Positions 29,833 through 34,191 of a DNA stretch of 34,191 nucleotides are shown piece after piece. A program made the translations under genes and the position numbers. Within the stretch, counting starts at the first letter, position 1; the number at the start of each line of letters is the position of its first letter. This stretch comes from Myxococcales bacterium UBA1660 (GTDB taxonomy: Bacteria; Myxococcota_A; Polyangia; Polyangiales; Houyiibacteriaceae): assembly GCA_002320815.1 (NCBI GenBank), contig DCLA01000016.1, forward strand, positions 5,422 to 39,612, given 5' to 3'. The notes beneath the pieces are model-generated. The model was not told the origin of the DNA. It worked only from the letters and a program-made list of their open reading frames with translations, and did not search any database.

Positions 29833-31149
29833 TCAGCGGAGGACTTCGCGGAGGGATTCCTCGATACCACCGAGGAGTTCTTCGAGATCCGCTGCCGAGA
29901 CGTTGAGCGGCGGCACGGCGTAGATCGTATCGCCCAGCGGCCGCAGCCAGATGCCTCGGGCCCGGGCGGCTTCCTGGACCTGCCAGCCCAGGCGCCCGTG
30001 GTATCCGCCGCCCCCGACGTCGATGGCGCCCACCATCCCCTGGGACCGCGCGAAGCGGGTGCCCGGAAGATCGCCCATCCGCTCGACGGCCGCCGCCATC
30101 GTCGCCGCTTGGGGCGCGGCCTTCGCGAGGATGTCCTCCTCCTCGTAGATGCGCAGGACCTCCAGGGCCACCGCGGCTCCCAAGGGGTTGCCGCAGAAGG
30201 TGTGCCCATGGAGGAAGGCCCGGCGGGCGTCCCCGCGGAAGCCGTCATGGATGCGCCGACTGGCCAGGGTGACCCCGAAGGGAAGGAGGCCCCCGCTGAG
30301 CCCCTTGGCGACGGCGAGGAGGTCCGGCGCGATCCCCGCGAGCTCGCAGGCCCACATCGGGCCGGTGCGACCGAGACCGGTGAAGACCTCGTCGGCGATG
30401 AGGAAGGTGTCCGCTCGGTCGCACGCCGCCCGGAGCCGCGCGAGCTGGGCCGGCGGGTACATGCGCATGCCCGAAGCGCCCTGGACGATGGGCTCCACCA
30501 CCACGCCGGCGAGGGTGTCGGCCTCGGCGTCGATGCGGGCGATCAGCGCGTCGAAGACCGCGTCCCACCCGGCGGGGTCCACGATGGGCTTGGCGTCGTT
30601 GGTGGCGAAGAGGAGGGGCGCGAAGACGGCGCCGACCTCGTCCAGGGCCCCGATGCTCATCGCGCCCAGGGTGTCGCCGTGGTAGCCGCCGGGGAGCGCG
30701 AGGAAACGCTGGCGCTGGGGTCGGCCGTTCTGCTGCCAGTACTGGAAGGCGAGCTTCAGGGCGACCTCCACGGCGGTCGAGCCGTTGTCGACGAAGAAGA
30801 CCCGGTCCAGCGTGGCCTCGTCGCGGCCGGCGGCGGGCGCCATCCGGCAGAGGGTCTCGGCGAGCTCCGCCGCGGGCTCGTGGGCGATCCCGGCGAGGGC
30901 GCAGTGGGGCAGCGCCTCGGCTTGGCGCCGGAGGGCCTCGACGAGGCGCGGGTGGGCATGGCCCAGGTGGGTGCACCACCAGCTCCCGGTGGCGTCCAGG
31001 TAGGTGCGGCCGTCGGCGTCGGTGAGCCGGATCCCCTCGGCGTGGGTGACGACCAGCGGGTCCCGGGTCTCGTGGTCCTCGGTGGAGGCGAAGGGCCGCC
31101 AGACGTGGCGACGATCGAGGGCGACGAGGTCGGCGCGGGAGCGAGTCAT
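29833..31149 (-). CDS. bioA: Adenosylmethionine-8-amino-7-oxononanoate aminotransferase (BioA)
   Basis: A 438-residue class III PLP aminotransferase that makes 7,8-diaminopelargonic acid in biotin synthesis, using SAM as amino donor. WRPFASTEDHETRDPLVV at the N-terminus and TGSWWCTHLGHAHP are characteristic of BioA. PLP-binding K282 lies in VAKGLSGGLLPFG, with the aspartate in IADEVFTGLGRTG. HGHTFCGNPLGAA follows. Length matches the family (about 430). No other bio gene is in the window. TerC lies 24 nt upstream on the same strand, so the two may be cotranscribed. AAGG 8 nt before the ATG is a weak Shine-Dalgarno. Confidence 0.94.
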   Translation of the reverse strand: MTRSRADLVALDRRHVWRPFASTEDHETRDPLVVTHAEGIRLTDADGRTYLDATGSWWCTHLGHAHPRLVEALRRQAEALPHCALAGIAHEPAAELAETLCRMAPAAGRDEATLDRVFFVDNGSTAVEVALKLAFQYWQQNGRPQRQRFLALPGGYHGDTLGAMSIGALDEVGAVFAPLLFATNDAKPIVDPAGWDAVFDALIARIDAEADTLAGVVVEPIVQGASGMRMYPPAQLARLRAACDRADTFLIADEVFTGLGRTGPMWACELAGIAPDLLAVAKGLSGGLLPFGVTLASRRIHDGFRGDARRAFLHGHTFCGNPLGAAVALEVLRIYEEEDILAKAAPQAATMAAAVERMGDLPGTRFARSQGMVGAIDVGGGGYHGRLGWQVQEAARARGIWLRPLGDTIYAVPPLNVSAADLEELLGGIEESLREVLR

Positions 31150-31173
31150 CGATCCGACCTTGGCCCAGGGGGC

Positions 31174-32202
31174 TCAGTCGTCCAGCCGACCCTCGTCGCT
31201 GCGAAAACGGCGCCGCACCAGGGAGACCGTGACCGCGGTCCCGATGGCCAGGACGATCACTCCCAGCGAGAGCCAGGTGGGGAGCTTCCACCAGTGGTGG
31301 AGGATCATCTTGGCGCCGATGAAGGCCAGGACGACCGCCAGCGCATAGCGCAGCTCGCCGAACTTCTGCACCGCGGTCTCGAGCACGAAGTAGAGGCTCC
31401 GGAGGCCGAGGATCGCGAAGATGTTCGACGTGAAGACGATGAAGGGCTCGGGCGCGACCGCCAAGACGGCGGGGATCGAGTCGAGGGCGAAGACCAGGTC
31501 GGTCCACTCGATGACGATGAGCGCCAGGCCGAGGTTGGTGATGGCCCGACGGCCCTCGAAGCGCGTGAAGAAGTGGCCGGGCTCCGCCGCGGAGTCGGGC
31601 GCCACCCGGAACCACTTCTTGAGGCGGTCGATGAAGCTCGGGCCCTGGTCGGCCTCGGCCTCCGGGTCGTGCTCCTTCTCGGGGAAGAGCAGCTTGATGC
31701 CGGTGAAGACCAGGTAGCCGCCGAAGATGTAGAAGAGCCACGAGAACTGGTGGAGCAGCCACAGGCCCCCGAGGAGCATGCCGCCGCGCATCACGATGGC
31801 CCCGAGGACGCCCCAGAAGAGCACCCGGTGCCGGTCGATCCGCGGGACCCCGAAGCGGGAGAAGACCAGCGCGATGACGAAGATGTTGTCGACGCTGAGG
31901 GACTTCTCCAGGAGGTACGCGGTCAGATAGCGGGTCGCCGCGCGCGCGCCGTGACCGGCGCCGTCCTGGACGGGCAGCCCATCGTCGTCGAGCAGCGTGG
32001 CGCCGAACCAGTGCTGCTCGTACATGAAGTAGATGACCGCGGTGAAGGAGACCCCCAGGGTGATCCACACTGCGGTCCAACCCAGGGCCTCCTTCGCGTG
32101 GACCTCGTGCGCGTTCTTGTGGAAGACGCCCAGATCGAGGGCGAGCATCACCACGACGAGCAAGAGGAAGCCGCCCCACATGAAGGTCACGGGCGGGAGC
32201 AT
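31174..32202 (-). CDS. TerC-family integral membrane protein
   Basis: A 342-residue polytopic protein with about eight or nine membrane helices. It contains the TerC-family signatures EKSLSVDNIFVIALVF and EWTDLVFALDSIPAVLAV, whose acidic residues lie in the membrane and are implicated in metal-ion (Mn2+) export or tellurium resistance. A cytoplasmic loop (about 185-215: EKEHDPEAEADQGPSFIDRL) splits the protein. Related proteins are the Alx/YkoY group, thought to export manganese. The ATG at 32202 has no Shine-Dalgarno; a start at the internal ATG (M8, MWGGF) is possible. A possible attenuator hairpin lies just upstream. It probably shares a transcript with bioA. Confidence 0.9.
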   Translation of the reverse strand: MLPPVTFMWGGFLLLVVVMLALDLGVFHKNAHEVHAKEALGWTAVWITLGVSFTAVIYFMYEQHWFGATLLDDDGLPVQDGAGHGARAATRYLTAYLLEKSLSVDNIFVIALVFSRFGVPRIDRHRVLFWGVLGAIVMRGGMLLGGLWLLHQFSWLFYIFGGYLVFTGIKLLFPEKEHDPEAEADQGPSFIDRLKKWFRVAPDSAAEPGHFFTRFEGRRAITNLGLALIVIEWTDLVFALDSIPAVLAVAPEPFIVFTSNIFAILGLRSLYFVLETAVQKFGELRYALAVVLAFIGAKMILHHWWKLPTWLSLGVIVLAIGTAVTVSLVRRRFRSDEGRLDD

Positions 32203-32224
32203 TCAGCCGGGCGGCCCGGCGAGC

Positions 32225-32256
32225 AAGCCCCCGGCGAAGGCGCGGGCTTCGCCGGG
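32225..32256 (-). other. Alternative stem-loops between the lipoprotein stop and TerC start
   Basis: A 10-bp perfect stem, CCCGGCGAAG (32230-32239) and CTTCGCCGGG (32247-32256), competes with a second pairing of AAGCCC (32225-32230) and GGGCTT (32244-32249). On the minus strand it starts right after the lipoprotein stop and precedes the TerC start. It is either a U-less terminator or an attenuator. Confidence 0.45.
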
Positions 32257-32805
32257 TCAGGGCAGCCGGGCCAGCCGCTCGTCGCACCGGCGACGCCAGG
32301 CGTCGAGCTCCACGCCCCCGTCGAGGGCGAGCTGGTGGCAGATCTCGAAGGCGCGCCGGGCCTTGTCCGCCAACGCCTGCGCGCTCGGCTCGAGGGCCTC
32401 GGCGGCCGCCGGATCGATGCGCTCCACCCGGGCCTCCGCGAGGGACTCGAGGGTCGCCTGGAACACCGCGGCGTGGAGCGCGGCGGCGACCGCCTGGTCC
32501 GCGGTGGACCCACTGCGCGCGGCGCGGCGGAGCTCGGACGCCCGGCGGAGTTGAGTCTCCCGGGTGTCCATCCAGGGAACGAAGACCGCCTCGGCCCAGG
32601 CGGGACCGTCGGCGGGCGGGAGCGGCTCGAGCTCCCCGACCAGCTCGGCCAGGGTGTAGGCCGCCCGGGTCCGCACCTCGGGCAGGGGAGGCCAGCCGGG
32701 CACCTCCGGCGCGGGCTCCGACCGGCGGCTCGTCTCGGGCGCGCGGCGCGGACTGGTGCAGGCGCACGACAGGGCGATCACAGCGAAGAGCAGGGCGGAG
32801 CGCAC
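32257..32805 (-). CDS. Small lipoprotein of unknown function
   Basis: A 182-residue protein. The N-terminus RSALLFAVIALSCACTS is a short signal peptide with a lipobox-like ALSC (Cys 14), though a CAC pair makes the exact lipidation site uncertain. A Pro-rich segment (PEVPGWPPLPEVRTR) is followed by an Ala/Leu/Glu-rich helical domain (SELRRAARSG, AAALHAAVFQATLESLAEAR). Two cysteines near the end (EICHQL, RRCDERL) could pair. I do not recognise the family. The GTG start is supported by AGGA about 7 nt upstream. It is divergent from the SUI1/YciH gene with only 27 nt between start codons. The TerC gene lies downstream on the same strand. Confidence 0.65.
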   Translation of the reverse strand: MRSALLFAVIALSCACTSPRRAPETSRRSEPAPEVPGWPPLPEVRTRAAYTLAELVGELEPLPPADGPAWAEAVFVPWMDTRETQLRRASELRRAARSGSTADQAVAAALHAAVFQATLESLAEARVERIDPAAAEALEPSAQALADKARRAFEICHQLALDGGVELDAWRRRCDERLARLP

Positions 32806-32814
32806 CCGCGCATC

Positions 32815-32824
32815 CTGCTACGCT
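32815..32824. promoter_or_regulatory. Overlapping divergent -10 elements sharing one TA
   Basis: TACGCT on the plus strand (32819-32824) lies 8 nt before the SUI1/YciH ATG. TAGCAG on the minus strand (32820-32815) lies 9 nt before the lipoprotein GTG. Both share the TA at 32819-32820, so one symmetrical element could serve both genes. Confidence 0.4.
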
Positions 32825-32832
32825 CGGGCCCG

Positions 32833-33192
32833 ATGGGCGACAAAGACGGCTTCAACAACCCCTTCGCGGCCCTGAAGGGCATGGCCGAGGGCCTCCCGGA
32901 AGGACCGAAGGCGAAGACCCCGGAGGCGCCGACAGAGCCGAGCGGGCCCCCGCCCCTGCACGGGAAGATCGTGCTCCGCCGCGAGAAGAAGGGTCGTGGA
33001 GGCAAGACGGTGACGCGGGTCAGCGGACTTCCATCCGAGCGTTTGAAAGAGCTCTGTTCCCGAATGAAGAAGGGCCTCGGCTGCGGCGCGAAGGTGGAAG
33101 GCGAAGACATCGTGCTCCTCGGTTCCTTGACGGATCGGGGTGCGGACTGGTTGCGTTCGGAAGGCGCGCGCGAGGTCGTCGTCGGCAACTGA
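32833..33192 (+). CDS. SUI1/YciH-family translation factor (eIF1-like)
   Basis: A 119-residue protein. The first 45 residues are Pro/Lys-rich and disordered. The rest is a SUI1 domain (about 45-119), with VLRREKKGRGGKTVTRVSGL, ERLKELCSRMKKGLGCG and ADWLRSEGAREVVVG. Bacterial SUI1/YciH proteins resemble eIF1 and act on initiation fidelity, but their role is less well defined. Length and domain match the E. coli YciH type (108 residues). The ATG start has no Shine-Dalgarno but has TACGCT 8 nt upstream. It is divergent from the small lipoprotein. Confidence 0.9.
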   Translation: MGDKDGFNNPFAALKGMAEGLPEGPKAKTPEAPTEPSGPPPLHGKIVLRREKKGRGGKTVTRVSGLPSERLKELCSRMKKGLGCGAKVEGEDIVLLGSLTDRGADWLRSEGAREVVVGN

Positions 33193-33194
33193 CG

Positions 33195-33208
33195 GCCCCC
33201 GACGGGGC
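33195..33208 (+). terminator. Short GC hairpin after the SUI1 stop
   Basis: GCCCC (33195-33199) and GGGGC (33204-33208) enclose a CGAC loop, 3 nt after the TGA. There is no T-run. It resembles the rimO hairpin in size and position. Confidence 0.4.
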
Positions 33209-33275
33209 GCCGCCATCGAGGGACCGGCGAATGGGCGACCCCGAATACAGGGTAGAAGTTACGCCCTTAAGCGCC

Positions 33276-33305
33276 TGGACAAACTCGGTAACGATCTCAT
33301 GTACT
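33276..33305 (+). promoter_or_regulatory. Candidate promoter upstream of kinase D
   Basis: TGGACA (33276-33281, five of six to TTGACA) and TGTACT (33300-33305, four of six to TATAAT) are 18 nt apart. The region 33241-33310 is noticeably richer in A/T than its surroundings. The transcript would begin about 30 nt before the kinase ATG, leaving room for its GGGGGAG Shine-Dalgarno. Confidence 0.5.
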
Positions 33306-33342
33306 GGAGTTGGGGTCGCGCGCGCGTGGCCCGGGGGGAGTG

Positions 33343-34191
33343 ATGGAACCGAGGGCGCCTGCGGCCACGATTCATGCGGATGACAGCGAAGGGGGCGCCG
33401 ACGCGCCCTGGCGAGACCCGATCGCGATCGCCGACGTCACCTTGGCCATGGCCCTCGACCGGGACGTCGAGCGGGTCGAGCTGGCCGCGGCCGGCGACCG
33501 CTGCTTCATCTCCGTGACCCGGGATGGGTACGCCGAGTCCGTGGGGGTGACGACCCGGGCGATCGGCGAGGCGACCATCGTCCGGCTCGGGCTGATCGCG
33601 GGCGCCAAGGAAGAGAGCGGCGCCGAGGTCCTCGGCCGAACCCGGGTGGCCCTGGGCGGTGAGACCGGGGAGGTCCTGGTCGGCGTGGGCACCGGCTCCG
33701 ACGGCCTGGTCGCGGAGCTACGACGGATCACCGGGGGCGCCGCGCCCTGGCTCCCGCGGAACCCGGCGCCGGTGCCGCCGACCAAGGTCGGGCCCTACCG
33801 CGTGCTCGAGGAGCTCGGTCGCGGCGGCGCGGGCATCGTCCACCGCGCCATGCACGAGTCCCTGCAGCGTGAGGCTGCGGTGAAGCTCCTCTACGACCAG
33901 GCCATCGGGCGCGCCGAGTCGCGGGCCCGCTTCCTCCGCGAGGCCCGCGCCGCGAGCCGCATCGACCATCCGGGCGTCGTGCGGGTGCTCGACTACGGCA
34001 CCGCCGAGGACGGGCGCCCCTACCTGGTCATGGAGAAGGTCACCGGGCCCACGCTCCGCAGCACCCTGGACGAACAGGGCCCCTTCGGACCCCTCCGCGC
34101 GGCCTGGATCGGCGCCGAGATCGCGGCCGCCCTCGACGTCGCGCACGCGGCGGGGGTGGTCCACTGCGACATCAAGCCCGAGAACATCTTC
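33343..34191 (+). CDS. Ser/Thr protein kinase with HCD catalytic loop and unusual N-terminal domain (kinase D), 3' truncated
   Basis: Read from the ATG at 33343 (GGGGGAG two bases upstream), 283 residues are visible and the gene runs off the window. Residues about 24-125 form an alpha/beta domain (ADVTLAMALDRDVERVELA, then RCFISVTRDGYAES) that resembles the N-lobe of GspE/PilB-type secretion ATPases, where a SDIHLEP-like strand leads into F-x-x-x-D-G. The similarity is only suggestive. The kinase begins at about 149 (GPYRVLEELGRGGAG) with K181 in AAVKLL. The catalytic loop reads VVHCDIKPENIF, with Cys (275) where most kinases have the Arg of HRD; D276 and N281 are kept. Loss of the HRD Arg marks a non-RD kinase, often regulated other than by activation-loop phosphorylation. 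Confidence 0.85.
   Translation, partial: MEPRAPAATIHADDSEGGADAPWRDPIAIADVTLAMALDRDVERVELAAAGDRCFISVTRDGYAESVGVTTRAIGEATIVRLGLIAGAKEESGAEVLGRTRVALGGETGEVLVGVGTGSDGLVAELRRITGGAAPWLPRNPAPVPPTKVGPYRVLEELGRGGAGIVHRAMHESLQREAAVKLLYDQAIGRAESRARFLREARAASRIDHPGVVRVLDYGTAEDGRPYLVMEKVTGPTLRSTLDEQGPFGPLRAAWIGAEIAAALDVAHAAGVVHCDIKPENIF

Noticed and set aside
29998..32832. A 1064-codon plus-strand frame running through bioA and terC into the SUI1 gene
   Set aside because: Its first 945 codons are antisense to bioA, terC and the lipoprotein gene. Only the part from 32833 encodes a recognisable domain (SUI1).
33230..33342. Short protein-like reading frame (ALKRLDKLGNDLMYWSWG) ending TGATG on the kinase D start
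   Set aside because: The only in-frame start upstream lies inside the SUI1 gene. The remaining ATG gives 14 residues without a Shine-Dalgarno. The A/T-rich stretch is better explained as a promoter.

Overview
The window is a gene-dense, very GC-rich stretch (about 70% G+C by eye) with 30 recognisable protein genes, two of them cut by the window ends, and no RNA gene, insertion sequence or CRISPR array that I can see. The gene content points to Myxococcota (a Polyangia/Sandaracinaceae-like lineage is my guess). There are four Hanks-type Ser/Thr kinases with the myxobacterial HRDVSPHN/HRDVTPHN catalytic loops, periplasmic TPR-PEGA partners, lipoproteins with MopE-type metal-binding repeats, an AgmX/PglI C-terminal domain protein and an FHA protein. 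No database search was run, so every call rests on motifs, architecture and context.

Layout. 1-3.0 kb: end of an EEP-family phosphohydrolase, then on the minus strand an isopropylmalate/homocitrate-synthase-like lyase and a thiolase. 3.1-5.7 kb: a four-helix membrane protein, a membrane-anchored TPR protein ending in a haem-type CxxCH, and a beta-helix lipoprotein. 5.7-13.7 kb: an accessory-looking block with a TPR-PEGA protein translationally coupled to a kinase, a divergent TPR/double winged-helix regulator, a large lipoprotein, a metzincin-like protease, and two coupled unknown membrane proteins. 13.8-17.0 kb: an unusual Hsp70 with a 225-residue insert in place of the interdomain linker and no lid, coupled to a J-domain/TPR protein, then a universal stress protein. 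17.1-21.3 kb: a second kinase converging, across a strong bidirectional terminator, on an FHA protein and a HEAT-like lipoprotein. 21.6-26.3 kb: housekeeping ftsK, an AgmX/PglI protein and rimO. 26.4-29.8 kb: a second kinase, TPR-PEGA and lipoprotein cluster. 29.8-33.2 kb: bioA, a TerC-family transporter, a small lipoprotein and a SUI1/YciH factor. 33.3 kb to the end: a fourth kinase with an HCD in place of HRD and an unusual N-terminal domain.

How the parts work together. The kinases have a cytoplasmic catalytic domain, one membrane helix and an acidic or Pro/Glu-rich outer tail. Two of them sit beside secreted TPR-PEGA proteins that end in a C-terminal membrane helix, with lipoproteins sharing a C-x3/4-TQV start nearby. 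This looks like a repeated envelope-sensing module of unknown output. The Hsp70/J pair looks like a dedicated chaperone machine.

Two window-wide patterns are not explained by any gene. First, about ten start codons that mostly lack a Shine-Dalgarno sequence have a TANNNT hexamer only 6-11 nt upstream, which suggests leaderless or near-leaderless transcripts. Starts with a good Shine-Dalgarno lack this arrangement. Second, three convergent gene pairs end in the same 12-mer, CTGANCGCTCAG, which contains both stop codons. No stretch longer than 300 bases lacks a gene; the longest gap is 21349-21593, upstream of ftsK.
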